Positions 7,614-17,174 of a stretch of DNA of 64,000 bases are shown piece after piece. Location: assembly GCF_943372915.1 (NCBI RefSeq), contig NZ_CALSAN010000003.1:62001-126000 (forward strand), given 5' to 3'. Origin of the DNA: Ferrovibrio terrae_A. GTDB taxonomy: Bacteria; Pseudomonadota; Alphaproteobacteria; Ferrovibrionales; Ferrovibrionaceae. Position 1 is the first letter of the stretch, and each line of letters begins with the position of its first letter. Below the pieces are notes generated by a model, which was not told the DNA's origin, searched no databases, and worked only from the letters and a program-made list of their open reading frames with translations. The position numbers and the translations under genes were made by a program.

Positions 7614-9779
7614 TCAGCGCCGGAAGAAGCCGACCAAGTCTGCCAGCTCGGTGGACTGATGCGCCAGGGCCTGGGCCGAGGCGGTGGTTTCCTCCACCAA
7701 AGCCGCATTGCGCTGCGTGGTCTCATCCATCTGCGCCATTGCCGTGCTGACCTGCTCCAGGCCAGTGGCCTGCTCGCGGCTGGCGGCGGCAATCTCGGCA
7801 ATGATATCCGACACGCTGCGGATCGCGGCATTCACCTCGCCCAGCGCACCGCCGGCCTGTTCCACCAGGGCGGCGCCGCTGCGCACATGGCCGTTCGAGG
7901 TTTCGATCAGGCTTTTGATCTCTTTGGCCGCATTGGCCGAGCGCTGCGCCAACGCCCGCACCTCATGTGCCACCACGGCAAACCCCTTGCCCGCTTCGCC
8001 GGCGCGCGCCGCTTCGACCGAGGCATTCAACGCCAGCAGGTTGGTCTGGAAGGCGATTTCGTTCATCACCGCGATGATGTCGCCGATCTTGCCCGCACTC
8101 GCCTCGATCTTCTGCATGGCGGCGATCACGCCCTGCACCACCTCGCCACTCGCCGCCGCCTTGTCGCGTGCGGTATGGCTTAAGGCATCGGCCCGGGTGG
8201 CATGATCGGCATTCTGCTTCACCGTGCTGGTGATCTGCTGCATGGTCGCCGCCGTCTCTTCCAGCGCCGCGGCCTGGCTTTCGCTGCGCTGGGCAAGGTC
8301 GAGACTGCCTGACGAGATTTCCGCCGACGCGGTCTTCACTGCCACGGCGCTCTCGGCCAGGCGGCCCGAGAAATCGCCCAGCAGACCGGCCATGCCATTG
8401 GTGCTGTCTTTCAGCTGGCCGAACAGGCCGGCATAGTCGCCCTGCACCTGCCGCGTCAGATCGCCACTGCCTAGTGCCGCCATCACTAGCGCCATCTCAT
8501 CCATCATGCGCTGCAGGATTTCGGCAAAGCGGTTGAGCTGCCGGCTGAGATCGAGGAAGAAGCCGCTCTTGCCCTCCTGCGACAGCCGGCTGCCGAGATC
8601 GCCAGCCAGCAGGCGGTTGACCAGATCTGTGACCTCGGCGGCCGAGACGCGTTCACGTGATTCGGCTTCGGCGCGCCTGAGCTGTTCGCCATCGCGCACC
8701 ACCTGGCGGTCGCGTGAATTTTTGCGCCGTGCCGTCATACCGCGCTGCCAGTCACGCCAGTCCTGCTGCAACTGTCGCAGCCGCGCACCGCCGCCGGCCA
8801 GCATGCCGAAGGTGGCAATCACCGGCAAACCAAGCATCAGGCAAAAGCCGAACACACTGGCAAGACGGTCCGGTTTCTGCGCCAGCAGGTCACTGCAGGT
8901 GCTGCGCAGATCCTCGGCCACCCGGTCGCGCACGCGCACGATCTGGTCGATGCGCTGGGTGGTGATCTGGAACCAGTGCGGAGCGGCAATCCCACCGGTG
9001 GAATTGCCGTGCGCATAACCGTCGTAAATGGCGGCACGCAGCTGCGATACCTCGGCAAAGACCGGGCCGGCGCAGACCTCGTCGAAAAATGTCGCCTGCG
9101 GCTTCGCAGCATGGGATTTGAAGACCGTGAAATCGGCCTCCTGCAGAAAGCCCAAGCTCATCAGGCGCTGGAACACCGCCAGCTCAAACTTGCCGGCTGC
9201 CAGCGCCCCCGACCCGGTGGCGCGTTCCTGGGCCGATTTCTCCAGGCCTTCCAACAGCGCGAGATAGGCATCCAGGCCGCGGGCAATCGTCATGTTCTGC
9301 AGCATGTAACCCAGGCTGCGCACACTGTCCAAAGCCTGGCGGATCGGCGCGGTCCAGTTGGCAAAGGATTCCTGCGTGGTGAAGGCGAGCTGGTCGATGT
9401 GCGTGCGCGCCTGTCGCGCGGTATCCAGCGTCTGGCTCAAGACCGCACCGGCGGCCATCAGATCCTGCAACGCCGCGAAGCCGCGACAGTCATCGAGCGC
9501 GGCGCGCAGAGCCAGCACCTTCTGGTCGACGCCGGTGCGCGCGGCCTGCAGCTGCTCGCGGAATTCCTTGCCGCGACTGCCGAGAAACAATGCGCTGGAA
9601 CCACGCTCGCGCTGCAGGTCATGGCACAAGGCACCGACGGCGATGGCATAGGCGATGGCCTTGGCCGCGGCCGGTGCCTCAGCCGTCAGCTGCCGGGCTT
9701 CAAACATCTGGCTGGCGGCATATCCGATGAAACCCAGTACGGAAAGACGACGCGACCTGCTGCGAACACCATCGGACAT
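7614..9779 (-). CDS. Methyl-accepting chemotaxis protein with periplasmic NIT (nitrate/nitrite-sensing) domain
   Basis: 721 residues. A short N-terminal membrane segment (about 12-26) precedes a periplasmic helical domain at about 45-290. That domain contains HDLQRERGSSALFLGSRG, the arginine-rich first-helix signature of NIT domains. A second membrane helix (about 307-329) is followed by a linker, a HAMP-like region (VTDLVNRLLAGDLGSRL) and the MCP signalling domain with its hairpin tip (AFQTNLLALNASVEAARAGE). No C-terminal CheR/CheB docking pentapeptide is seen; the protein ends VGFFRR. NIT domains are predicted to bind nitrate and/or nitrite. The gene is beside the cyanate/nitrate-type transport operon on the same strand, so taxis toward a nitrogen source is a reasonable inference. 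Confidence 0.9.
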   Translation of the reverse strand: MSDGVRSRSRRLSVLGFIGYAASQMFEARQLTAEAPAAAKAIAYAIAVGALCHDLQRERGSSALFLGSRGKEFREQLQAARTGVDQKVLALRAALDDCRGFAALQDLMAAGAVLSQTLDTARQARTHIDQLAFTTQESFANWTAPIRQALDSVRSLGYMLQNMTIARGLDAYLALLEGLEKSAQERATGSGALAAGKFELAVFQRLMSLGFLQEADFTVFKSHAAKPQATFFDEVCAGPVFAEVSQLRAAIYDGYAHGNSTGGIAAPHWFQITTQRIDQIVRVRDRVAEDLRSTCSDLLAQKPDRLASVFGFCLMLGLPVIATFGMLAGGGARLRQLQQDWRDWQRGMTARRKNSRDRQVVRDGEQLRRAEAESRERVSAAEVTDLVNRLLAGDLGSRLSQEGKSGFFLDLSRQLNRFAEILQRMMDEMALVMAALGSGDLTRQVQGDYAGLFGQLKDSTNGMAGLLGDFSGRLAESAVAVKTASAEISSGSLDLAQRSESQAAALEETAATMQQITSTVKQNADHATRADALSHTARDKAAASGEVVQGVIAAMQKIEASAGKIGDIIAVMNEIAFQTNLLALNASVEAARAGEAGKGFAVVAHEVRALAQRSANAAKEIKSLIETSNGHVRSGAALVEQAGGALGEVNAAIRSVSDIIAEIAAASREQATGLEQVSTAMAQMDETTQRNAALVEETTASAQALAHQSTELADLVGFFRR

Positions 9780-9918
9780 ACACGCACCTCTATCGCTTTT
9801 TGCGATGCTGCAATCCTGTGATTGCTGACTAAAATCAAAGCATGATCTGTGCCAAGAGCACGTTTACGGGGATGGCGCGACAGCTTCTACGCGGCAAGCG
9901 TGCAGCGTCGGCCATGAA

Positions 9919-9951
9919 AAAGCGGGATGCCGCATCACGACATCCCGCTTT
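9919..9951 (-). terminator. Rho-independent terminator after cynS
   Basis: A perfect 11-bp stem (AAAGCGGGATG paired with CATCCCGCTTT) encloses an 11-nt loop. On the minus strand the stem is followed by a T run. It sits 24 nt past the cynS stop, so it closes the transporter-cynS operon and separates it from the chemoreceptor gene. Confidence 0.85.
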
Positions 9952-9974
9952 GCCTCGCGCCGGTGCGGCGACGA

Positions 9975-10424
9975 TCAGTAGCGTTTGTATTCGAGATACT
10001 TGCCGGTCATCACGATCTTGACGCGATCGCCCTTGGGATCAGGCAGGCGTTCCATCGTCATGTTGAAATCGATCGCCGACATGATGCCGTCGCCGAACTC
10101 TTCATGGATCAGCTCTTTCCAGGTGGTGCCATAGACCTGCACCAGCTCGTAGAAGCGATAGACGGTCGGATCGGTCGGCGGACCCGGCGGCAGCGAGCCG
10201 CGATAGGGAATCTCGCAGAGCAGCTTTTCTTCCATCTTGCCCAGACCCAGCAGCTTGGCGGCCTTGGCGGCCTGCGCCGGCTCCAGCTTCATCTGGCCGA
10301 GCAAAGCGGCAGTGATCAGGATATGCGACTCTTTCGGGTCGATCTTCTTGGCGATCGCCTTCCAGGTCAGGCCTTTCAGGCGTTTCGCATCGCAAATCTT
10401 TTCGGTAACGGCTTCGCGCTTCAC
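9975..10424 (-). CDS. cynS: Cyanate hydratase (cyanase)
   Basis: 149 residues from GTG 10424. This start was chosen because AGGAG lies 8 nt upstream and the length then matches cyanases (E. coli CynS is 156 aa). The longer in-frame reading up to 10520 would overlap the ATPase gene. The enzyme converts cyanate plus bicarbonate to ammonia and CO2. The active-site residues of the decameric family are recognisable: Arg and Glu of TVYRFYELVQVYG and Ser of GDGIMSAIDFN (Arg96, Glu99 and Ser122 in E. coli numbering). The N-terminal helix-turn-helix-like region (LTWKAIAKKI) is normal. It is the last gene of the transporter operon, giving a route from imported cyanate to ammonia. Confidence 0.96.
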   Translation of the reverse strand: MKREAVTEKICDAKRLKGLTWKAIAKKIDPKESHILITAALLGQMKLEPAQAAKAAKLLGLGKMEEKLLCEIPYRGSLPPGPPTDPTVYRFYELVQVYGTTWKELIHEEFGDGIMSAIDFNMTMERLPDPKGDRVKIVMTGKYLEYKRY

Positions 10425-10464
10425 GGGGTCATCTCCTCTTTTCTGGCCTGTGCTTTCTGGTTGG

Positions 10465-11316
10465 TTATTCCGCAGCCGCGCCCACGCCGGTGGCGCGGAC
10501 CTGTGGCGGCCGTTTGGCATCCCAGCCTGCCGGCGGGGTGAAGTTCTTCGACCGCCGCACCAGGAAATCGAGCAGGTGGTTGCGCATCGGGTAGTAATCG
10601 GCGAGCTGGTGCAGGGTTTCGCGCGTGCGCGTCCTGGGCAGGGTGTTGACCAGGATTTCAGCGATCCGCGCGCCCGGGCCGTTGGTCATCAGCACGATGC
10701 GGTCGGCCAGCAGGATGGCCTCGTCCACATCATGGGTGATCATGAAGACGGTGAGATTGGTGGTGGCGCGGATGCGCAGCACCTCGTCCTGTAATGTACC
10801 GCGCGTCAGGGCATCGAGCGCCGAGAAGGGCTCGTCCATCAGCAGGGTTTTCGGTTCGATGCTGAGCGCACGCGCAATGCCGACGCGCTGCTTCATGCCG
10901 CCAGACAGCTGTGCGGGCTTCTTGTCCTCGGCGCCGGTCAGGTTGACCATGGCGATGTATTTGCGTGCATGTTCGGCAGCCTGGAACCTGCTCCATTTCG
11001 GCCAGCGCGACTGCACGGCGAACATCACGTTATCCAGCACGGTCATCCACGGCATCAGGGCATGGCCCTGGAAGACGACGGCGCGGTCCAGGCTCGGCCC
11101 TTCGATGGCGGTGCCATCGAAGATGATGCCGCCTTCGCTGGCGTGATCCAGCCCGGCCATGATGTTGAGCACCGTGGTCTTGCCGCAGCCGGAATGGCCG
11201 ATCACGCAGACGAATTCGCCCTTATCCATGCCGAACCACAGATCCTCGAACACCGCCTTGTCGGTACCGGGGAACTGGCGCTTGAGCGCTTCGACGGAAA
11301 TGAAATGCTGGCCCAT
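10465..11316 (-). CDS. ABC transporter ATP-binding protein, nitrate/cyanate/taurine type
   Basis: 283 residues. Walker A is GHSGCGKTTVLNIMAG, the Q-loop region is VVFQGHALMPWMTV, the signature is LSGGMKQRVGIARAL, Walker B is LLMDEPFSALD and the switch is MITHDVDEAILLADRIVLM. The DEPFSALDALTRG segment and the acidic/Ala-rich C-terminal extension are typical of NrtD/CynD/SsuB-like ATPases. It energises the adjacent permease and lies 4 nt downstream of it. With cynS next in the operon, cyanate is the most likely substrate, although the same family also moves nitrate and nitrite. Confidence 0.92.
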   Translation of the reverse strand: MGQHFISVEALKRQFPGTDKAVFEDLWFGMDKGEFVCVIGHSGCGKTTVLNIMAGLDHASEGGIIFDGTAIEGPSLDRAVVFQGHALMPWMTVLDNVMFAVQSRWPKWSRFQAAEHARKYIAMVNLTGAEDKKPAQLSGGMKQRVGIARALSIEPKTLLMDEPFSALDALTRGTLQDEVLRIRATTNLTVFMITHDVDEAILLADRIVLMTNGPGARIAEILVNTLPRTRTRETLHQLADYYPMRNHLLDFLVRRSKNFTPPAGWDAKRPPQVRATGVGAAAE

Positions 11317-11320
11317 GCGA

Positions 11321-12160
11321 CTACTCGGTGAAGGTGACGAGACGCGTGAGGAAACCGAGCAGCTGGTCGAGCAGCATGCCGATCACGCCGATGAACAGGA
11401 TGGCGTTGATCACATTGGCAATCGACAGGTTGTTCCACTCGTTCCACACGAAGTAGCCGATGCCGGTGCCGCCCACCAGCATCTCGGCTGCCACGATCAC
11501 CAGCCAGGCAATCGAGATCGAGATGCGCATGCCGGTCAGGATCGTCGGCGCTGCCGCCGGTAGGATGACGCGGAAAATCTTTCTGAGCGTGCCGACTTCC
11601 AGCGTGCGCGCGACATTGAGCCATTCGCGCCGCACATTCGCGACTGCAAAGGCGGTGTTGGTCAGCATCGGCCAGACCGAGCAGATGAAGATGACGAAGA
11701 TCGACGAGATCGCGCTGTCCTTGATGGTGTAGAGCGCCAGCGGCATCCAGGCCAGCGGCGAGACCGGCCGCATCACCTGGATGAACGGATCGAGCGCCTG
11801 GCGGAACAGCGGCGACAGGCCGATCAGGAAACCGAGCGGCACGGCGACGATCACCGCAAGCCCGAAGCCCAGCGCGACACGGCCGATCGAATAGGCCAAC
11901 TGGATGCCGATGCCCTGGTCGTTCGGTCCCTTGATGTAGAAGGGATCGGCCAGATGGCCCCAGAGAATCTTCGCCACATCCAGCGGCCCCGGCATCGCCG
12001 ATTTGCCCTGCGTCGCCGTCAGGCCCATCAGCTTGGCGTATTCCGGGTCCATCGCCTGCGTCTGGCCAACACCCGAGGTGGCGATATGCCAGGCCGCAAG
12101 CAGGGTGACCAGCAGGGCCACCGAAACCACGGCAGCACGCAGGCGGAACGACATCTTCAT
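11321..12160 (-). CDS. ABC transporter permease, NrtB/CynB type
   Basis: 279 residues. An N-terminal membrane anchor (AAVVSVALLVTLLAAWHIA) precedes a long periplasmic segment (GQTQAMDPEYAKLMGLT). The BPD_transp_1 core follows, with about five further helices and the EAA-like loop (WLNVARTLEVGTLRKIFRVILPAAAPTILTGM) that docks the ATPase. ISIAWLVIVAAEMLVGGTGIGYFVWNE is a strong NrtB/SsuC-family signature. It sits between the binding protein (24 nt upstream) and the ATPase (4 nt downstream). Confidence 0.92.
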   Translation of the reverse strand: MKMSFRLRAAVVSVALLVTLLAAWHIATSGVGQTQAMDPEYAKLMGLTATQGKSAMPGPLDVAKILWGHLADPFYIKGPNDQGIGIQLAYSIGRVALGFGLAVIVAVPLGFLIGLSPLFRQALDPFIQVMRPVSPLAWMPLALYTIKDSAISSIFVIFICSVWPMLTNTAFAVANVRREWLNVARTLEVGTLRKIFRVILPAAAPTILTGMRISISIAWLVIVAAEMLVGGTGIGYFVWNEWNNLSIANVINAILFIGVIGMLLDQLLGFLTRLVTFTE

Positions 12161-12184
12161 CGACTGGACTCCGAAGCGCCGGCT

Positions 12185-13576
12185 TTAGACGCGCTTGATC
12201 TTGAACGAGTTGACATATTCGGCCGGCTTGGACGGGTCGAACACCTTGCCCATCACCGAGAAGGTCTTGTACGGGCTGCTCGGCGGTGTGAGGCCGACAT
12301 CCTGCATCAGCTTCTGGGTGTCGGTGGCGAGGAACACCTGCTCGGCCACCTTCTGGTAATCGATATCGCCCTTGAGCTGGCCCCAGCGCTTCATCTGCGT
12401 GAGAATCCAGATGCCGAAGCTCTGCCAGGGGAAAGGCGCGAAATCGATGCGGTCGGGGGCGCGCTTCACATTGCCCAGGCCATCGGCGTAGGTGCCGGTC
12501 AGCACCTGTTCCACCACCGTCACCGGCTGGTTGAGATAGGCGGCCGGTGCGATGGCCTCGGCAATCTGTTTGCGGTTCTCCGCCTTGGTCGCATAGGCGG
12601 TGGCTTCGATGATGGCACGCAGCAGGGCGCGGTAGGTGTTGGGCTGGGTGGTGACAAATTCCTGGCTGGCGGCAAAGGCGCAGCAGGGATGGCCGTCCCA
12701 GATTTCCTTCGACAGGATATGGATGAAGCCCACCCCGTCGTAGACCGCACGCTGGTTGACCGGATCGGGCGCCAGGAAGCCGTCGATATTGTCGGCGCGC
12801 AGATTGGCCACCATTTCCGGCGGCGGCACGGCGCGGATCTGCACATCGGTATCCGGGTCTAGGCCGTGTTCGGCCAGGTAGTAGCGCAGCAGATAGTTGT
12901 GCATCGAATAGTCGAAGGGCACCGCAAGCTTGAAGCCCTTCCACGACTTCGGATCGCGCTTGTCCTTGTGCTTCATCGCCAGCGTGATCGCCTGGCCGTT
13001 GATGTTTTCCACCGCCGGCATTGTGTAGGGGATCGGGTTCGACCCGGTGCCCGTGGTGATCGCCAGCGGCATCGGCGACAGCATATGGGCGGCGTCATAT
13101 TCCTTGTTGATGGTCTTGTCGCGGATCACCGCCCAGCCGGCCGTCTTGATCACTTCGACATTCAGGCCGTGCTTGGAATAGAAGCCCATCGGATGCGCCA
13201 TGATGATCGGCGTGGCGCAGGTGATGGCGATGAAGCCGACCTTGAGATCCTTCTTTTCCAGCGGGCCCTTGTCCTGCGCAAACACCTCGCGCGCGGTGGC
13301 CAGCGGGAAGAACTGCTCGATGGCGGCCAGCAGGGTGCCGGCACCGATGGTGTGCAGCACGCGGCGGCGCGTCATGTCATCGGGAATCAGGGCGCGGACC
13401 ACGGCCTGGTCGACCGCATTGGTCAGGCGCTTTTCGGAATCGGCGGCGGTCTGCAGCTGCTGGTCGCGCTGCAGCAGGGCCAGCTCGGCATTGTGATGGG
13501 CCAGGGATTTATGGGCGCCGCAGGGGCAGGCGGACAGATCGGCTGTGGAATCGAATGGATTCTTGAACAACGACAT
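12185..13576 (-). CDS. ABC transporter substrate-binding protein, NrtA/CmpA type, with Cys-rich N-terminal extension and internal Tat motif
   Basis: 463 residues. The binding domain runs from about residue 105 (LKVGFIAITCATPIIMAHPMG) to the end and carries NrtA/CmpA-like marks: INGQAITLAMKHKDKRDPK, FDYSMHNYLLRYYLAEHGLD, RAVPPPEMVANLRADNIDGF and KEIWDGHPCCAFAAS. A 68-residue extension precedes a twin-arginine-like signal (MTRRRVLHTIGAGTLLAAI, Arg70-72). The extension contains Cys17-Pro-Cys19 with nearby histidines (ACPCGAHKSLAHH). Tat export of a folded protein is plausible, but the signal is further from the N-terminus than usual. It is the first gene of the operon, 32 nt after the predicted transcription start. 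Confidence 0.9.
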   Translation of the reverse strand: MSLFKNPFDSTADLSACPCGAHKSLAHHNAELALLQRDQQLQTAADSEKRLTNAVDQAVVRALIPDDMTRRRVLHTIGAGTLLAAIEQFFPLATAREVFAQDKGPLEKKDLKVGFIAITCATPIIMAHPMGFYSKHGLNVEVIKTAGWAVIRDKTINKEYDAAHMLSPMPLAITTGTGSNPIPYTMPAVENINGQAITLAMKHKDKRDPKSWKGFKLAVPFDYSMHNYLLRYYLAEHGLDPDTDVQIRAVPPPEMVANLRADNIDGFLAPDPVNQRAVYDGVGFIHILSKEIWDGHPCCAFAASQEFVTTQPNTYRALLRAIIEATAYATKAENRKQIAEAIAPAAYLNQPVTVVEQVLTGTYADGLGNVKRAPDRIDFAPFPWQSFGIWILTQMKRWGQLKGDIDYQKVAEQVFLATDTQKLMQDVGLTPPSSPYKTFSVMGKVFDPSKPAEYVNSFKIKRV

Positions 13577-13617
13577 CGTCGGTATCTCCCCCTGAATGGC
13601 TGCCTGGCTTCAGAGGG

Positions 13618-13634
13618 AGCAAGGAGTATGCCAG
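13618..13634 (-). promoter_or_regulatory. Sigma54 (-24/-12) promoter of the cyanate/nitrate-type transporter operon
   Basis: On the minus strand the sequence is CTGGCATACTCCTTGCT. It matches the RpoN consensus YTGGCACG-N4-TTGCW at all but two positions and keeps exact GG-to-GC spacing. Transcription would start near 13608, leaving a roughly 32-nt leader before the substrate-binding protein ATG at 13576. The divergent gene encodes a GAFTGA-containing sigma54 activator, which makes a chance match unlikely. Confidence 0.8.
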
Positions 13635-13712
13635 CGCTGTCGGCATTCGCCGCGGGGCCCCAGGGCTCAGTAAATCCGGCATAAACCCGAAATGATGCGC
13701 TCAAAGCGTCAT

Positions 13713-13765
13713 TACGATATTTCGTAGTATACGAGACTTCGTAGTATGAATTACAATTCTTCGTA
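13713..13765. promoter_or_regulatory. Three upstream activator sites, TACGA-N4-TCGTA
   Basis: Three dyads of the same form occur: 13713-13726 (spacer TATT, perfect), 13730-13743 (spacer GACT, perfect) and 13752-13765 (TACAA-TTCT-TCGTA, one mismatch). Their starts are 17 and 22 bp apart, so sites 1 and 2 are roughly two helical turns apart. They are centred about 110-150 bp upstream of the predicted sigma54 start site, the classical enhancer distance. The third site ends immediately before the activator's own ATG, so autoregulation is likely. The binding protein is inferred to be the adjacent activator. Confidence 0.75.
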
Positions 13766-15694
<1,929 letters not shown>

Positions 15695-15822
15695 CCCGCT
15701 TTCTGGGCATCGCTCCGCGCACGGCTGAGCTGGCACTCCCGGCCCCTTGTCTGCCAGCCGGTTTCGGCGCTTCACTGGCCGCCTTCCCGGACGCACTCCC
15801 CTTATCTTTTTGCGAGGCGATC

Positions 15823-16068
15823 ATGGCGACCCATCTGAAACTGGACAAGAAAGGCAGGCTCGACCTGCCGCAGGACATGCGCGACGCCCATCATTGGCAC
15901 GCCGGCACCGAATTCACCGTCGAGGACCGGCCCGAGGGCCTGCTGCTGCGCCCCCTGAGTGATCCGGCGAAAACCCTGAAACGCCAGTCTGCCGCCCATG
16001 CCGGCAGCGGCTGCGACCGCATGCTGGCCGCGGCCATGCGCGACCGCTACGCCAAACTGGGTCACTAA
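15823..16068 (+). CDS. AbrB/SpoVT-MazE-type DNA-binding protein, orphan
   Basis: 81 residues. The N-terminal half is a swapped-hairpin AbrB domain: HLKLDKKGRLDLPQDMRDAH, then WHAGTEFTVEDRPEGLLLRPL. GAGG lies 6 nt ahead of the ATG. Such proteins are either transition-state regulators or antitoxins of toxin-antitoxin pairs, and antitoxin genes normally overlap a toxin. The following 160 nt contain no toxin frame, so this copy is an orphan regulator or a leftover antitoxin. The C-terminal half (SAAHAGSGCDRMLAAAMRDRYAKLG) is not recognised. Confidence 0.7.
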   Translation: MATHLKLDKKGRLDLPQDMRDAHHWHAGTEFTVEDRPEGLLLRPLSDPAKTLKRQSAAHAGSGCDRMLAAAMRDRYAKLGH

Positions 16069-16104
16069 GTCCTTCTGCTGCCTGAAATATTGTGTTTTGG
16101 CGTC

Positions 16105-16124
16105 GCCGTGACCGCAGTCACGGC
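16105..16124. repeat. Perfect 8-bp inverted repeat downstream of the AbrB-like gene
   Basis: GCCGTGAC, a 4-nt loop and GTCACGGC form a perfect hairpin 37 nt past the AbrB-like stop and about 110 nt ahead of the MipA start. No T run follows on either strand, so it is not a standard intrinsic terminator. It could be an operator or a transcript-stabilising hairpin. Confidence 0.4.
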
Positions 16125-16232
16125 GGCCACGGTCCATTGCTGCCAAGATACAGCCGCAATTGACCGTCATGACTATTCCTTGGATATCGATGTCGATCCC
16201 GGTCGTTTGTGATCAAAGGTCACCATAGAGCT

Positions 16233-17042
16233 ATGCGCCGTTTTCTGCTCACTGCCGCCCTGTTCGCCTGCACCGCCGTTCTGGCGGTGTCGGCGGCGCA
16301 TGCGCAGACGGCGGCGACGAAACCGGCCGAGACAAAGCCGGCCGAGCAGCCCCTGCGGCTCACCATCGGCGGCGGTGCGATGTACGCACCGAGCTATCTC
16401 GGCTCCGATGATTACGACGTCGATCCGATTCCGCTGTTCGACCTGCGCTACGCCGACCGCGTTTTCCTTTCCACCCGCGATGGCCTCGGCGCCAACCTGA
16501 TGGAGTCTGGTTCGAACTGGAAAGCCGGCCCGGTGGTGAAATACCGCATGGGCCGCGACCAGGATGATGACAGCGCCCTGCGTGGCCTGGGCGACATCGA
16601 CCCGGCCGGTGAGGCCGGCGGCTATGTGCATTACGACCTGCGGCCCTTCACCATCGGCACCGAAATCCGGCATGGCTTTGGCGGCCATGACGCCGTGATC
16701 GGCGATGCCTTCGTCAACTGGAGCACCAAGCTGAGCGACAGCCTGATGCTGACGGTCGGCCCGAAGGTGACGATGGCGAGCAAGGATTTCACGCAGACTT
16801 ATTTCGGCATCACGCCCGGCCAGGCCACGCGCAGCGGTTATCGCGCCTATAATCCCGATGGCGCCTTCATGAGCTATGGCCTTGGCGCCAGCTTGCGCTA
16901 CAAGCTGACCGACCAGCTGTCGCTGGGCGGTTTCGCCGGTATCGATCGCATCGTCGGCGATGCCGCAGACAGCCCGCTGGTCGATCAGGCCGGCTCGCCG
17001 ACGCAGGGGCGACTTGGCGTCACACTCGGCTTCGGCTGGTAA
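16233..17042 (+). CDS. MipA/OmpV family outer-membrane protein (copy 1)
   Basis: 269 residues from ATG 16233, which begins directly with a signal peptide (MRRFLLTAALFACTAVLAVS, ending AHAQ). The ATG at 16209 would prefix eight polar residues. The mature chain is a MipA/OmpV beta barrel: GGGAMYAPSYLGSDDYDVDP, VVKYRMGRDQDDDSALRGLG, FTQTYFGITPGQATRSGYRAY and GDAADSPLVDQAGSPTQGRL, ending LGFGW with a terminal aromatic as expected for an outer-membrane barrel. MipA-type proteins are linked to murein-enzyme scaffolding or peptide/antibiotic responses in some species. A clear paralogue lies at 27695-28510. Confidence 0.88.
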   Translation: MRRFLLTAALFACTAVLAVSAAHAQTAATKPAETKPAEQPLRLTIGGGAMYAPSYLGSDDYDVDPIPLFDLRYADRVFLSTRDGLGANLMESGSNWKAGPVVKYRMGRDQDDDSALRGLGDIDPAGEAGGYVHYDLRPFTIGTEIRHGFGGHDAVIGDAFVNWSTKLSDSLMLTVGPKVTMASKDFTQTYFGITPGQATRSGYRAYNPDGAFMSYGLGASLRYKLTDQLSLGGFAGIDRIVGDAADSPLVDQAGSPTQGRLGVTLGFGW

Positions 17043-17048
17043 AAAAGC

Positions 17049-17139
17049 CGTCACCCTCGGGCTTGTCCCGAGGGTCCATTCCAACCATCCGCGTATCGGA
17101 ACGCACAGATGGGCCCTCGGAATAAATCCGAGGGCGACG
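17049..17139. repeat. Pair of inverted palindromic intergenic repeat units
   Basis: Two hairpins, each with an 8-bp perfect stem and 5-nt loop, lie in opposite orientation. Unit 1 pairs CCCTCGGG (17054-17061) with CCCGAGGG (17067-17074). Unit 2 pairs CCCTCGGA (17114-17121) with TCCGAGGG (17127-17134). Outside the stems both begin CGTC(A/G) and end (T/C)CCAT when read in their own orientation. Short CCTCGGG-type palindromes are common dispersed elements in Alphaproteobacteria. This pair sits between convergent mipA and the M20 gene, where it may also help end transcription. Confidence 0.7.
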
Positions 17140-17174
17140 ATCTATGAGAGCGCAATCTTACTCATGCGCAAATC

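Noticed and set aside
11202..12944. 580-codon minus-strand open frame crossing three transporter genes in another frame
   Set aside because: It overlaps the permease and parts of the ATPase and binding protein, all of which have full family motifs in their own frames.
15731..15750. TGGCAC followed by TTG, resembling a second sigma54 promoter before the AbrB-like gene
   Set aside because: The GG-to-TTG spacing is too long for RpoN and no activator sites are nearby.
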